This document shows positions 1 through 8,672 of a stretch of 64,000 nt of DNA, in pieces. Position 1 is the stretch's first letter. Each line of letters opens with the position of its first letter. The DNA comes from Pigmentibacter sp. JX0631 (lineage in GTDB: Bacteria > Bdellovibrionota_B > Oligoflexia > Silvanigrellales > Silvanigrellaceae). A program made the translations under genes and the position numbers. The notes under the pieces were generated by a model that saw only the letters and a program-made list of their open reading frames with translations, was not told the DNA's origin and did not search any database. The stretch lies in NCBI RefSeq assembly GCF_029873255.1, contig NZ_CP123622.1, positions 3,590,983 through 3,654,982 on the forward strand. The letters run 5' to 3'.

Positions 1-960
1 CAATGGATTGGCAGAACCAACTCATTACCGTTTACCTTACTTCCTGCAAATTTTTTTCTCAACTTTCTCCCTACATTTTTTTAAAAATAAGTCCTAATTC
101 AAATCCTTCGTTTACTGATGAAGAAACCATCACAATTTACATCTTTGGAATTTTGAATGAACTTAAAAATATAAAATCAATTTTTAAATTTACAAAAAAT
201 TTCCTTAGTGAATGGTTTCCAAATTTACCTTCTTATGAAGGATTTTTATTTAGACTTAACAATCTGAATCATCTTTTTCCTGAACTTTCTAAATTCCTTT
301 TACAGAATAAAAAGTTCAAATTAAATTCAAATACTACTAAACCTTTCGTTCTAATTGACTCTTTACCAATTATCTTGGCAAAGGGTTTTAGAGCTCACAA
401 ATGTAATACAGCAAAAGAAATTTCTTCAATTGGTTTCTGCTCTTCCAAAAATCTTTTTTATTTTGGATTGAAACTTCATCTTACTGCTTTATTTAAAAAT
501 AAACGCCTTGCTTCCCCGGTATCAATGAAAATAACACGTGCTGCAACACATGATTTAACAGCGGTTAAGAATGATCTTTTAAATTTAAATCACTCAGAAC
601 TATTTGCTGATCGAGCGTACTGCGATCAATTTACTAAACAAAAATTGGCTAAAAAAAATTCTAACTTGCATACTCCAATTAAACTTTCAAGAAGTAAAAA
701 AACTCTCTCATACGATGAAAAAGTATATTCAAAATCTGTTAGTTCAATTAGACAATCAATTGAAATCCTATTCAACTGGCTAATTGAATCTAGTGGTATT
801 CAAACGGCATCTAAAGTCCGTTCAACAAAGGGCTTGCTTGTACATGTTTTCGGAAGATTTTCTGCATGCCTTTTTAAGTACATGTTCTTTTTCTAAATAC
901 ATATTCTCAACTCTTAACTGGCATTTATAATATTAATAAATTATTTCAAATATTACACCT
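1..960 (+). mobile_element. IS982-family insertion sequence, left end outside the window
   Basis: This is the visible part of an insertion sequence defined by its transposase. The window opens two bases before the transposase start codon, so the left terminal repeat cannot be seen. The right end is not resolved: the 100 bases after the stop codon are AT-rich and no inverted repeat can be matched without the left end. The right limit given is only the point where sequence resembling the tail of yggT begins. Confidence 0.5.
3..896 (+). CDS. IS982-family DDE transposase
   Basis: A 297-residue protein with the layout of IS982 transposases, which cut and join DNA with a DDE metal-binding triad. 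An N-terminal helical region (about 1-110) precedes the catalytic core. The core shows D119 in VLIDSLPI, the conserved FYFGLKLHL stretch near 152-160, D203 in FADRAYCD and E254 in RQSIEILFNWL, so all three acidic residues are present at normal spacing. Length matches the family (about 290), and there is no frameshift, so the element may still be active. The start two bases into the window is plausible but its ribosome binding site is cut off. Confidence 0.88.
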   Translation: MDWQNQLITVYLTSCKFFSQLSPYIFLKISPNSNPSFTDEETITIYIFGILNELKNIKSIFKFTKNFLSEWFPNLPSYEGFLFRLNNLNHLFPELSKFLLQNKKFKLNSNTTKPFVLIDSLPIILAKGFRAHKCNTAKEISSIGFCSSKNLFYFGLKLHLTALFKNKRLASPVSMKITRAATHDLTAVKNDLLNLNHSELFADRAYCDQFTKQKLAKKNSNLHTPIKLSRSKKTLSYDEKVYSKSVSSIRQSIEILFNWLIESSGIQTASKVRSTKGLLVHVFGRFSACLFKYMFFF

Positions 961-1037
961 AAAAATCGAGATGACTAGCTATTGTTTGAATTAATTACTA
1001 TACATAAAAACCCAGATGATTAGCTATTGTTTGAATT
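961..1037. repeat. Imperfect 33-bp direct repeat at the 3' end of yggT
   Basis: Two copies of about 33 bases lie at 961-993 and 1006-1038, offset by 45 bases, with three mismatches. The right copy encodes, on the minus strand, the last residues of YggT (IQTIANHLGF). The left copy lies beyond the YggT stop and would encode IQTIASHLDF followed by a stop. It therefore looks like a tandem duplication of the end of the gene, next to the insertion sequence. Confidence 0.7.
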
Positions 1038-1297
1038 ATTATCATTAAACAACCAATAATTAAAATTAAAACGATAGGCGATAAATCAAAGTAACCATGT
1101 TGACTTCTTACTAAAAGTCTCGGAAATTTTCTAGTTAAGAAACGACATGGTGGAGATGTCAAGGCATTTAAAAATCCAACAATAGGATTTGATGGGTTTG
1201 CCCCCACAAGACTTAAGATACCAGTAATAATTAAACATAACATATAGAAATAAAGTAAATAGTAACTAATTTTAAATAAAATCTCAATGAGTATCAT
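998..1297 (-). CDS. yggT: YggT family integral membrane protein
   Basis: A 99-residue protein with hydrophobic segments at about 7-30 and 73-92. Between them lies the family signature: PSNPIVGFLNALTSPPCRF followed by DLSPIVLILIIG. YggT proteins are small inner-membrane proteins found near division and cofactor genes in many bacteria; their function is poorly defined. The gene stands alone, facing the insertion sequence, and the last 11 codons are partly duplicated just downstream. Family assignment is good; function is not known. Confidence 0.8.
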   Translation of the reverse strand: MILIEILFKISYYLLYFYMLCLIITGILSLVGANPSNPIVGFLNALTSPPCRFLTRKFPRLLVRSQHGYFDLSPIVLILIIGCLMIIIQTIANHLGFYV

Positions 1298-1468
1298 TCT
1301 AGCCCCTCAATGTTTAGATAAGTTAAAATTATTACTCCAAATAATTTTAATCTTTCATAAAATGACAACTTCAAAGCATTTCGTCAATATAACTTTTATT
1401 CAGATTTTATCTTATTTTCCGAAAATATCCACAGGGGGTTTTTCCTTTTCATCTAATGGGTAAAATTT

Positions 1469-2473
1469 GTGAAAAATGCAAGCATTGTGCTGCCACCAAA
1501 AACAATTGTTGTTCAAGAAGGGGATGAAACAAAAGGTATTTATGTCATTCAAGAAGGAAAAGTAGAACTTTTCAAAACAATTGAAGGACAAGAAATTCCT
1601 CTTGGTGAGATTGCTCGTGGTCAAATTATTGGCCTTGCAACAATTTTATCGCGTGAAAGACATACTGTCACTGCTAGGACAGTTGTTCAAACCGTAACAC
1701 TTTTTTATCCATTTGAAGCCATAAAACTATATTTTAATGAATTAAATCCTATTTTAAGTGTATTTATAAAATCTGCAACAGAACGAATCGGTTTACTTAT
1801 TTCACAATTGGTTGAAGCAAAATTAAATGAAAAAAAATTGATAAAAGCAACAGGATCACAGCATCAACATGCTTCACAATTAGCATATTTATTAGCAGCA
1901 TTTGTCCGTCAAGGAACAATAGAACATGATGATAATAAAATATATCCATTAAAATCATTTCTGGTAAATGGAGAGCTAATTCTTCATAAAAAATTTGATT
2001 ATCTTGAAAAAATTTTTAATCTTTTTTCTTCCGGTGGATTAATTAAAGTTATTTTTGATAAAAAGTATGGTAACATAGTCCTTTCTCCAAATGTCCAACT
2101 AATAGAAGACTTTGCTGTTTTTTCTGTAAATGTAGCGAAAAAAGGAATTATAGGTTTTATCCCTGTTAAAGCACACAAATGGGTAAGTGGACTTATTAGA
2201 ATTCATAAACGCTATAAAGAAAATAGCGGTTCATTTTTAAAAGTTGATTTTGCAAATTTAATAAATAGAGAATTAGGTAGAGAAGATGGTGAAGACATTA
2301 TGCACCAACTCCTTTCCTTAAAACTCATTAGTGAAAAAGGAGCAGACAGAGCCTCCATGCGAATTATATTAAATGCCCCCATGCTGCAAAAAAGGGTTAT
2401 CTTTGAAAGTATTTCCCGGGGTGTAAATGACATAGATAAAGTAAAACCTGATGAAAAAAAGACAGTTGCATAA
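1469..2473 (+). CDS. Cyclic-nucleotide-binding (Crp-type) domain protein, first of a pair flanking cheV
   Basis: A 334-residue cytoplasmic protein. Residues 5-100 form a cNMP-binding beta-roll (EGDETKGIYVIQEGKVELFK, then GEIARGQIIGLATIL and the ARTVVQTVTLFY phosphate-cassette region). The remaining 230 residues are mostly helical and unassigned; they show no clear Crp helix-turn-helix. The start is the GTG at 1469: upstream frame is closed at 1454, and the N-terminus aligns residue for residue with the paralogue at 3543 (MKxxxxxxxPK). The two proteins stay alike to the C-terminus (GREDGEDIM versus GRQDGEVMI; KRVIFESISR versus KTVVFESLCR). It is first in a three-gene operon with cheV. Ligand and output are unknown. 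Confidence 0.82.
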   Translation: MKNASIVLPPKTIVVQEGDETKGIYVIQEGKVELFKTIEGQEIPLGEIARGQIIGLATILSRERHTVTARTVVQTVTLFYPFEAIKLYFNELNPILSVFIKSATERIGLLISQLVEAKLNEKKLIKATGSQHQHASQLAYLLAAFVRQGTIEHDDNKIYPLKSFLVNGELILHKKFDYLEKIFNLFSSGGLIKVIFDKKYGNIVLSPNVQLIEDFAVFSVNVAKKGIIGFIPVKAHKWVSGLIRIHKRYKENSGSFLKVDFANLINRELGREDGEDIMHQLLSLKLISEKGADRASMRIILNAPMLQKRVIFESISRGVNDIDKVKPDEKKTVA

Positions 2474-2520
2474 ATCCTTACCTCCAGCCTATTTTAATTT
2501 TACCGATATAATAGTGAATC

Positions 2521-3546
2521 ATGACCACCTTTCAGGGAGAGCACGTGGTTAATATCGGTAGACCCATGTTTCAAGTGGGTAGTAATATTTTTGAACTAAT
2601 AGAATTTACTGCAACAAAAGCAAGTGCAGTGCCCTCTTCTGATAGAAAAACACCAATTTTATATGGTGTAAATGTTGCGAAAGTGCGTGAAGTGATACGC
2701 CTACCAACTATAGTCCCCTGTTTAACTAATGCACCAGAAGTTCTTGGCGTTTTTAATTTAAGAGGAGCTCCCATTCCTGCAATCCATCTTGCAAAAGCTT
2801 TAGGATACAATGATGAGGTAGTGACACCTGCAAGCCAAGTCATTGTAACTGAATTTTCAAGTAGAAAAGCAGGATTTGTTGTTGCTGGGACAAGAAGAAT
2901 ACGAAGAGTTAGTTGGGATAAAGTATTACCTCCATCAAGCGATGCTTTTAATACAATAACTGGAATGATGCTCATAGAAAATCAGGACTTTATTTTCATA
3001 TTGGATTTTGAACGTATTTTACTGGATATAGAAAGTAGAAGCGGCGGCCAAGGAACATCTTCCATGGCTATTGAATATAATCAACCTTTGTCATCAGGAG
3101 GAGCTGCTGGCCCAGGAGGAGCACAAGGAGCTGCAGCCTCTACCCGCCCACTTATTTTAGTTGTTGATGATTCACCTACTGCGAGACGTGCAATTTGCGA
3201 ATTACTGAGGAGCATGCAACTAGATATTATTGAATATACGAATGCTGAACAAGCTTGGAATGATCTCAATACCGCTGAAGCAGGATCTGACTTAAGTAAA
3301 GTACAATTGATAGTTAGTGATGTAGAAATGCCAAAATTAGATGGGTATTCTTTTGTCAAACGAATTAGAAATAGTGAAAAATTAAAGAAAATGCCTATTA
3401 TATTGCATTCCAGTCTAACTGGTGATGTTAATAAAGATAGAGCTAAACAAGCAGGCGCTGATGCTTATGTTGGCAAATTAAATAGAAAAGAAATTATTGA
3501 AGCATTGAAAGCAGCACTTCCACCAAGCTGGAAAGGCGCTTCATGA
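2521..3546 (+). CDS. cheV: CheV-type chemotaxis coupling protein (CheW domain plus receiver)
   Basis: A 341-residue protein. An N-terminal CheW-like domain (about 20-175, with YGVNVAKVREVIRLP and GVFNLRGAPIPAIHL) couples chemoreceptors to CheA. A Gly/Ala-rich linker (about 193-208) leads to a receiver domain (about 211-335). The receiver shows the acidic pair in LILVVDDSPTARR, the phospho-acceptor aspartate in LIVSDVEMPKLDG, the HSS motif and the conserved lysine in AYVGKLNRKE. This is the CheV architecture, in which phosphorylation tunes adaptation. Its stop overlaps the next start in an ATGA. No other che gene is in the window, and both neighbours are cNMP-domain proteins, which is unusual. 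Confidence 0.9.
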   Translation: MTTFQGEHVVNIGRPMFQVGSNIFELIEFTATKASAVPSSDRKTPILYGVNVAKVREVIRLPTIVPCLTNAPEVLGVFNLRGAPIPAIHLAKALGYNDEVVTPASQVIVTEFSSRKAGFVVAGTRRIRRVSWDKVLPPSSDAFNTITGMMLIENQDFIFILDFERILLDIESRSGGQGTSSMAIEYNQPLSSGGAAGPGGAQGAAASTRPLILVVDDSPTARRAICELLRSMQLDIIEYTNAEQAWNDLNTAEAGSDLSKVQLIVSDVEMPKLDGYSFVKRIRNSEKLKKMPIILHSSLTGDVNKDRAKQAGADAYVGKLNRKEIIEALKAALPPSWKGAS

Positions 3547-4502
3547 AACCGGAAACACTTACATTTTCTCCAAAACAAATTATATTTAATGAGGGAGATG
3601 CTACAAACGGAATTTATCATGTACAAGATGGAGAAATTGAAATTTATCGAATTAGGGAAAATACCGAAATCACTCTTGGTACTTTAAAAGCAGGAGATGT
3701 TTTAGGAACAATCACTTTATTTTCTAAAGAACCTAGAACAGCAACAGCCAGAGCTATCACCCAAACAGTAGCAGTGTTTTACCAAAATGAAGGTTTGAGC
3801 GAAGCATTTAAAGCATTACCTGTTTGGAGTCAAGCAGTTATGAAGGATGCTATAAGTAGGTTAAAACATGTAAATGAACTTTTAATTTCTACAAAACTAA
3901 ATGAAAAAAATTTACTTCGAAATATAGGTACATCACATCATCACTCAGCACAATTAGCAAATTTGCTCGCAACTCTTTGTAGAAAAGCTTGCATTAAAAA
4001 TGATTTAAATGTTTCAGTATTAGTTACGACGGATTTTCTTACTTTAGCAGAAAATGTCTTAATGAAACGTTTTCAATATTTAGAAAGTATTTATAAAGCT
4101 TTTAATGACTGTGGTTTAATTAAAGAAGTCGATGATAAAAAATATGGTAAAATTATTAGTAATCCTAATCCACAGATTCTTGAAGATTTTGCGGTATTTT
4201 CTCTAAATGTTTTTAAGAAAGGAACAAACCTTTTCGTCCCTAAAAAATATCATCCATGGATGTCTGCACTTGCTAGAATAAGTAGAAAAAACAATAATCA
4301 AAATAAATTTAAAAGACCAGAAATTGCCATACTTTTGCAAACTGATTTAGGCAGACAAGATGGGGAAGTAATGATAGCTGACATGATTCAAAACGAAATT
4401 ATTCATGAAGAAAATGAAATGGTAACTTTTACTCCTTTAAAATTACAAAAAACAGTTGTTTTTGAAAGTCTTTGTCGAATAATAAAAGAAATTAAACCCT
4501 AA
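3543..4502 (+). CDS. Cyclic-nucleotide-binding domain protein, second of a pair flanking cheV
   Basis: A 319-residue paralogue of the protein at 1469-2473. The cNMP beta-roll occupies about residues 5-100 (NEGDATNGIYHVQDGEIEIYR, GTLKAGDVLGTITLFSKEPRTATARA). A shared helical C-terminal region follows, including ISTKLNEKNLLRNIGTSHHHSAQLANLLATL, which corresponds to VEAKLNEKKLIKATGSQHQHASQLAYLLAAF in the first copy. The start overlaps the cheV stop (ATGA), implying translational coupling. The conserved C-terminal half is not a Crp DNA-binding domain that I recognise, so a role in protein contacts (perhaps with CheV) is as likely as transcription control. Confidence 0.82.
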   Translation: MKPETLTFSPKQIIFNEGDATNGIYHVQDGEIEIYRIRENTEITLGTLKAGDVLGTITLFSKEPRTATARAITQTVAVFYQNEGLSEAFKALPVWSQAVMKDAISRLKHVNELLISTKLNEKNLLRNIGTSHHHSAQLANLLATLCRKACIKNDLNVSVLVTTDFLTLAENVLMKRFQYLESIYKAFNDCGLIKEVDDKKYGKIISNPNPQILEDFAVFSLNVFKKGTNLFVPKKYHPWMSALARISRKNNNQNKFKRPEIAILLQTDLGRQDGEVMIADMIQNEIIHEENEMVTFTPLKLQKTVVFESLCRIIKEIKP

Positions 4503-4503
4503 A

Positions 4504-4959
4504 TTATTTTATTTTTTGAAAAGATTCTATTATCGATATATACTCTTCAGATAATTTTTTCAATTGATTTATTTTTTCACTCCCAAAATTTTCAGATAAC
4601 AAATTAAAATGAGAAAATAAATCCTTTATAATAGAATCTTTTAATTCAAATGATTTAGGAGTCGCTTTTATTAAATAAGCTCGCATATCAATTGGATTGA
4701 TTTCTCTTACAATCCATCCTTTTTTTTCCATTCCAATGATAAGTCTTGAAATAGATGGTTTGTCTTTCGAAGTAATTCTAGCCAAGGAAATTTGATTTAC
4801 AGGATGTACATTTTCCCAAACTGCAGTTAATATTTGCCATTTTTCGGGGGTTAATTGATACTTTTTTAATGCCATTAAAAATTCTCTTCTCAATAACATT
4901 GATAATTTGTAAATATAAAAATGAGGAGATTCTGATAAAATATTTGGTAATTTTTCCAT
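4504..4959 (-). CDS. MarR family transcriptional regulator
   Basis: A 151-residue winged helix-turn-helix protein. The DNA-binding region spans about 35-100: LTPEKWQILTAVWEN, then ITSKDKPSISRLIIGMEKKGWIVRE and the wing leading to DMRAYLIKATPKS. Terminal helices form the usual MarR dimer interface. It starts one base after the stop of the membrane protein at 4961-5419, so both are probably one transcript, read from a promoter that carries a perfect inverted repeat (5463-5482). Autoregulation in response to a small ligand is the usual MarR mode and is inferred here. Its stop nearly abuts the convergent cNMP gene. Confidence 0.88.
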   Translation of the reverse strand: MEKLPNILSESPHFYIYKLSMLLRREFLMALKKYQLTPEKWQILTAVWENVHPVNQISLARITSKDKPSISRLIIGMEKKGWIVREINPIDMRAYLIKATPKSFELKDSIIKDLFSHFNLLSENFGSEKINQLKKLSEEYISIIESFQKIK

Positions 4960-4960
4960 A

Positions 4961-5419
4961 TTAATTTTCGCTTTTAGATATATTTTGTTTAAAATATTTT
5001 ACAATAAAATAAGGAAGAATAAAAGCAAGTAGTGTTCTTAAATAATGCCAATACATCCATTTAGTGATCAAGTAATTAACATCTTTTTCTGGAACTGTTA
5101 AATTAAAAAATTTGTCATTAATAGGAAAATGAATTGTTACTGTAATCACTAAAATAGTTATCAATACTATTAATGGATAAAATGAATTCAAGTTTTTTCT
5201 TTTTTGATATGTCAAAAAAAGAAAAAGTACCAACATGAGCACAAGCAAGGGGCCCATAACAATTCCCATATTTTTAAGAAGAATTGTAAAATACTGGTTC
5301 TTTAGAGCATTATCTCCTAAGTCTTGGACAAATCTTAAATCAATGAGCGAAATACTTAAGCAGGCTCCTGCATAAATACCTGAAGCAATATGAGCTAAAC
5401 AATAAAACTTATAAATCAA
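4961..5419 (-). CDS. DUF1772-like four-helix membrane protein
   Basis: A 152-residue integral membrane protein with about four hydrophobic segments (near 5-25, 50-70, 80-98 and 125-145). The C-terminal WMYWHYLRTLLAFILPYF resembles the W-x(n)-H-x-x-R-T-x-x-A signature of the DUF1772/anthrone-oxygenase-like group. The start is TTG at 5419, supported by AAAGGAG at 5427-5433, seven bases upstream. It is cotranscribed with the MarR gene, which suggests a small-molecule stress or detoxification role, but no substrate can be named. Confidence 0.6.
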   Translation of the reverse strand: MIYKFYCLAHIASGIYAGACLSISLIDLRFVQDLGDNALKNQYFTILLKNMGIVMGPLLVLMLVLFLFLTYQKRKNLNSFYPLIVLITILVITVTIHFPINDKFFNLTVPEKDVNYLITKWMYWHYLRTLLAFILPYFIVKYFKQNISKSEN

Positions 5420-5462
5420 TCAGATACTCCTTTCTATCAACATGGACTTTGCAAACAGCAAA

Positions 5463-5482
5463 ATAGTTGTATCAACAACTAT
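5463..5482 (-). promoter_or_regulatory. Perfect inverted repeat, probable MarR operator
   Basis: Arms of eight bases (ATAGTTGT and ACAACTAT) flank a four-base centre (ATCA). The site lies about 44 bases upstream of the TTG start of the DUF1772-like/marR transcript. It begins one base after a candidate -10 box, so a bound dimer would cover the transcription start. The size and the TTG/CAA half-sites suit a MarR dimer; that the MarR protein binds it is inferred. Confidence 0.65.
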
Positions 5483-5483
5483 C

Positions 5484-5512
5484 TGCATAGCACTCACTTT
5501 TATTATTTTCAA
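5484..5512 (-). promoter_or_regulatory. Candidate sigma-70 promoter for the DUF1772-like/marR operon
   Basis: On the minus strand TTGAAA (5507-5512) is followed after 17 bases by TATGCA (5484-5489). The inverted repeat at 5463-5482 follows at once. The -10 match is moderate; spacing and position relative to the palindrome make it credible. Confidence 0.5.
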
Positions 5513-5892
5513 TATTATTAAAAAAAATAAAATTAATTTACTAAAACAATAAAAATATAGATTTTTAAATTTTTATTTTGTAAATAAGTAAATTAAATAT
5601 ATATTCTGTATATTTTTTTTTACTTTCAATAATTGAAATTAATTTTTAGAAGAAAAAATAAGACAAATTAATTAATAGCCAAAAAAATACAAATATTTTT
5701 ATTGCATTAATTATTTTTATAAAAAATAAAATTAATATAATTTAATAATGAAAAAAACATAAATATAATTTTATAATTATAGTTTTTTAAAATATAGCAT
5801 AAATTTTTACTTATAATTACATTAATTTTGTAATATTACTAATTAAACTGTTACGTTTGTAACAACTAGTATTTATTATAAGGGATTATTTC
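5513..5892. other. Very AT-rich intergenic region with one short inverted repeat
   Basis: This gap separates the divergent marR operon and the serine protease gene. It is almost pure A/T and codes for nothing I can support. The one structured element is TGTTAC-GTTT-GTAACA at 5849-5864, about 29 bases before the protease start, which could be an operator. A ribosome binding site (AAGGGA) precedes the ATG at 5893. Confidence 0.5.
5849..5864 (+). promoter_or_regulatory. Short inverted repeat upstream of the serine protease gene
   Basis: Six-base arms TGTTAC and GTAACA surround GTTT. The element stands out by its composition in a region almost free of G and C, and it lies where a regulator of the protease gene could bind. 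No family of regulator is indicated. Confidence 0.35.
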
Positions 5893-6936
5893 ATGAGCAT
5901 ACAAATAAAATATTTTTTTTTATTAGCAATTTTGGTTAATTTTACTTTTTCATGTAAAAAAAATGAAAAAAAGAACAATTCTGAAAAAAATAAATGCAGT
6001 ATAGAATTACTTAAAAATAATTATCAAGCAAATAAAATTGTTGATGGTTGTTCATTTAATTACTCGGTTAATTCAGTTTTTCCAGAAGCTTCTGGAGTCG
6101 TTTCTCTCTCTACACCTTCAGGATTTTGCACAGGAACTTTCATAAGCGAACACTTTATACTAACAGCCGCACATTGTTTTGACTTAAACAAAATGACCAC
6201 TAGCTTTGATGATTTTGTAAATGAAGTTGAAAACACTTATGCAACTACAAGTACTACTCATAATAGTTTTAACAGCTTTGAAGTTTTAAATAATAATTTT
6301 AAAACAAAAATCAAAAATATTATTATTCATCCCTATTATTTAGAGAATTGCTTTGATGACAGCAAAGAATATCAATCACTTAATAAATGTAATTTTGCAG
6401 ATTTAGCATTAGTTTATACCGAGAAAAGCTCTTTTGAAATAAACGCTATACCTGTCGGAATAAGCCATAAAAAAAATGATAATGAAAGTATCTTTTTTGT
6501 AGGGTATGGAAAAACTTCAGACAAAGATAGTAACATTACAAGAACAAAAAGATGGGGAATTGCTCATTTACATAATATAGATTACTTATCTTTTATGCTT
6601 TATGAAATGGATGGTACTTCATTAGGTGCGTATTTTAAACAGAACATTACTCCATTTATTTCAGAAAATTTTCAAGACGACCCAAGATCATTACTTTTAT
6701 TTGCAGAAGGAACACAAAGCGGAATTTGCCAAGGAGATTCAGGAGGCCCAATTATAATTAAAGAAAAAGATACTTTTTACACAATTGGAGTTGTCCACGC
6801 AAATGAAGGTGAAAAAAATGAGATCTGTAAAAATAAAAAAAGCATAAACACTTACATTGAACCTTTCCTAGAATGGATATTAGAAGAAGCAATGCAAGTG
6901 AATGAAAAAATTGTGTTCAAAAAGAGAATTGATTGA
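5893..6936 (+). CDS. Secreted trypsin-like (S1) serine protease, predicted lipoprotein
   Basis: A 347-residue protein with a lipoprotein signal peptide (hydrophobic 8-19, lipobox FTFSC with C21 as the lipidated residue) and a Lys/Asn-rich tether. The S1 protease domain follows. The catalytic histidine is H94 (LTAAHCF), the aspartate D170 (CNFADLALVY) and the serine S283 (CQGDSGGPI), so the triad is intact. The domain begins near VDGCSFNY and has several paired cysteines, consistent with folding in the periplasm or at the surface. A trypsin-like lipoprotein fits a proteolytic or host-associated way of life; the substrate is unknown. Confidence 0.88.
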   Translation: MSIQIKYFFLLAILVNFTFSCKKNEKKNNSEKNKCSIELLKNNYQANKIVDGCSFNYSVNSVFPEASGVVSLSTPSGFCTGTFISEHFILTAAHCFDLNKMTTSFDDFVNEVENTYATTSTTHNSFNSFEVLNNNFKTKIKNIIIHPYYLENCFDDSKEYQSLNKCNFADLALVYTEKSSFEINAIPVGISHKKNDNESIFFVGYGKTSDKDSNITRTKRWGIAHLHNIDYLSFMLYEMDGTSLGAYFKQNITPFISENFQDDPRSLLLFAEGTQSGICQGDSGGPIIIKEKDTFYTIGVVHANEGEKNEICKNKKSINTYIEPFLEWILEEAMQVNEKIVFKKRID

Positions 6937-6982
6937 ATAAGCTATAAGAATTTTTTAGTAAAATATATTTAAAGAAGTTTTC

Positions 6983-7825
6983 TCAACCAAATTTACCGTG
7001 AACATAATCTAAAGATTGTTTGTCTTTTGGATTTGAGAAAAAAGTTTTGGTATCAGATGCTTCAACAATTTCCCCATTAGTCATAAAAACAGTGTCATCA
7101 CTAGCGCGCATAGCTTGCTGCATATTATGCGTTACCATCACAATCGTAAAATCTTTTTTCAATTCCATTAAAAGTTGTTCTATCTTCTGAGTAGAAATAG
7201 GATCTAAGGCTGAACAAGGCTCATCAAGTAACAAAATATCCGGTTTAACAGCAATAGTACGAGCAATGCACAATCGTTGTTGTTGTCCACCAGATAGACC
7301 TAATCCAGAAGAATGCAGATGATCTTTTACTTCATCCCACAAAGCTGCTGAACGAAGCGCCCATTCCACTCTGGCATGTAAATCTTTTTTACTCAGTTTT
7401 TCATGCATTTTTATAGCAAATGAAATATTTTCAAATATAGACATCGGAAATGGAGTTGGTTTTTGAAAAACCATTCCAACTTTTGTGCGCAGCTCATTTA
7501 AATCAATGTTTGATTCTAAAATATTTTTCCCATTTATCATAATATTGCCATAAGCTTTTTGCTCTGGGTAAAGACTATAAATTCTATTTATTGTCCTTAA
7601 TAAAGTGGATTTTCCTGAACCAGAAGGGCCTATTAATGAAGTAATTTTATTTTTTCTAAAAGAAATATTAATATTCTTTAATCTATGTTTATTTCCGTAA
7701 TAAAAGTTAAGATCTTGAATAACAATTTGAGAACTATCTCTTAAAACAACCAAATTATCTAACTCCCCAGTTGAAGCCTGTCCGGAAAATTCAGCACGTT
7801 TAAATAAATTAGAAAAAATACTCAT
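6983..7825 (-). CDS. pstB: Phosphate ABC transporter ATP-binding protein PstB
   Basis: A 280-residue ATPase that energises phosphate import by PstCA. It has the Walker [10 protein letters not shown], the Q-loop [15 protein letters not shown] (typical of PstB), the signature [13 protein letters not shown], Walker [13 protein letters not shown] and the switch histidine in MVTHNMQQA. The reading frame extends upstream into pstA, but the ATG at 7825, overlapping the pstA stop in ATGA, gives the sensible start. About 35 residues precede the ABC core, slightly more than usual. It is last in pstSCAB; phoU, which often follows, is absent, and a convergent protease gene lies next. Confidence 0.95.
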   Translation of the reverse strand: MSIFSNLFKRAEFSGQASTGELDNLVVLRDSSQIVIQDLNFYYGNKHRLKNINISFRKNKITSLIGPSGSGKSTLLRTINRIYSLYPEQKAYGNIMINGKNILESNIDLNELRTKVGMVFQKPTPFPMSIFENISFAIKMHEKLSKKDLHARVEWALRSAALWDEVKDHLHSSGLGLSGGQQQRLCIARTIAVKPDILLLDEPCSALDPISTQKIEQLLMELKKDFTIVMVTHNMQQAMRASDDTVFMTNGEIVEASDTKTFFSNPKDKQSLDYVHGKFG

Positions 7826-8670
7826 GAGCGTTTTCCCCCAGACTTTGTAAAGTAACGAGTTAAAATATTTAAAAATAAAACAAATACTGTGATTAGAAGA
7901 GCACCGCCCCAAGCTAATTCCTGCCAATTATGATAAGGACTCATAGCGAATTGATAAATTGTTACAGGTAAATTAGCAATTGGTTGAGATAAACTAGTGC
8001 TCCAAAATTGATTATTTAAAGAAGTAAACAATAATGGTGCAGTTTCTCCTGATATACGAGCAACAGAGAGAAGAATACCAGTTAAAATTCCTTGCTTAGA
8101 AGCACGCCAAGCAATATGAATAATTACTCTCCATTTTGGTAAACCAAGAGCAATTGCAGCTTCTCTAAGTTCATTAGGAACTAAGTTCAACATATCTTCA
8201 GCACTACGAGTAATTATTGGACAAGCAATCATAGCTAAGGATATTGCTCCAGCAAATGCAGAATAATTTCCTGTTGGATGAACAACTACTGTATAAACAA
8301 AAAGTCCAACAATAATTGATGGTGCACTTAACCAAACATCATTTACAAAACGAATAACAGAAGCAATTTTTTTTCCGCGAGCATATTCAGAAAGAAATGT
8401 TGCAGCAAGAATACCTACAGGGGTGGCAACGACGACAGCAGCTAAAGTAATAATTAAGCTTCCTACTATAGCATTTCTTAGACCGCCACCAATTGTCTCA
8501 GGGGCAGGAGTATCCATTGTAAAGAAATTTAAACTTAAAGCTGGAAAGCCGTGATGGATTAAAGCATAAAAAATAGAACTTAATACAGCAATTCCAAAAA
8601 TGACGGATAAGTAACAGAGATAGTGAAAAAGTTTATTGGATATACGTCTTGTAAGTTGTGTCTTTCTCAT
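7822..8670 (-). CDS. pstA: Phosphate ABC transporter permease PstA
   Basis: A 282-residue inner-membrane permease with about six membrane segments. The cytoplasmic EAA-type loop is [22 protein letters not shown] region near 175-195, which contacts PstB. The motif [14 protein letters not shown] and the segment [11 protein letters not shown] are typical of PstA. It starts two bases after pstC stops and overlaps pstB by four bases, so the genes are translationally coupled. With PstC it forms the channel for phosphate delivered by PstS. Confidence 0.93.
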   Translation of the reverse strand: MRKTQLTRRISNKLFHYLCYLSVIFGIAVLSSIFYALIHHGFPALSLNFFTMDTPAPETIGGGLRNAIVGSLIITLAAVVVATPVGILAATFLSEYARGKKIASVIRFVNDVWLSAPSIIVGLFVYTVVVHPTGNYSAFAGAISLAMIACPIITRSAEDMLNLVPNELREAAIALGLPKWRVIIHIAWRASKQGILTGILLSVARISGETAPLLFTSLNNQFWSTSLSQPIANLPVTIYQFAMSPYHNWQELAWGGALLITVFVLFLNILTRYFTKSGGKRS

Positions 8671-8672
8671 AT

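Noticed and set aside
1456..1527. 23-codon Cys-rich frame (CEKCKHC motif) overlapping the start of the first cNMP gene
   Set aside because: The G-rich stretch upstream is too far to serve as a ribosome binding site, and the cysteines follow from the codons of the cNMP gene in another frame.
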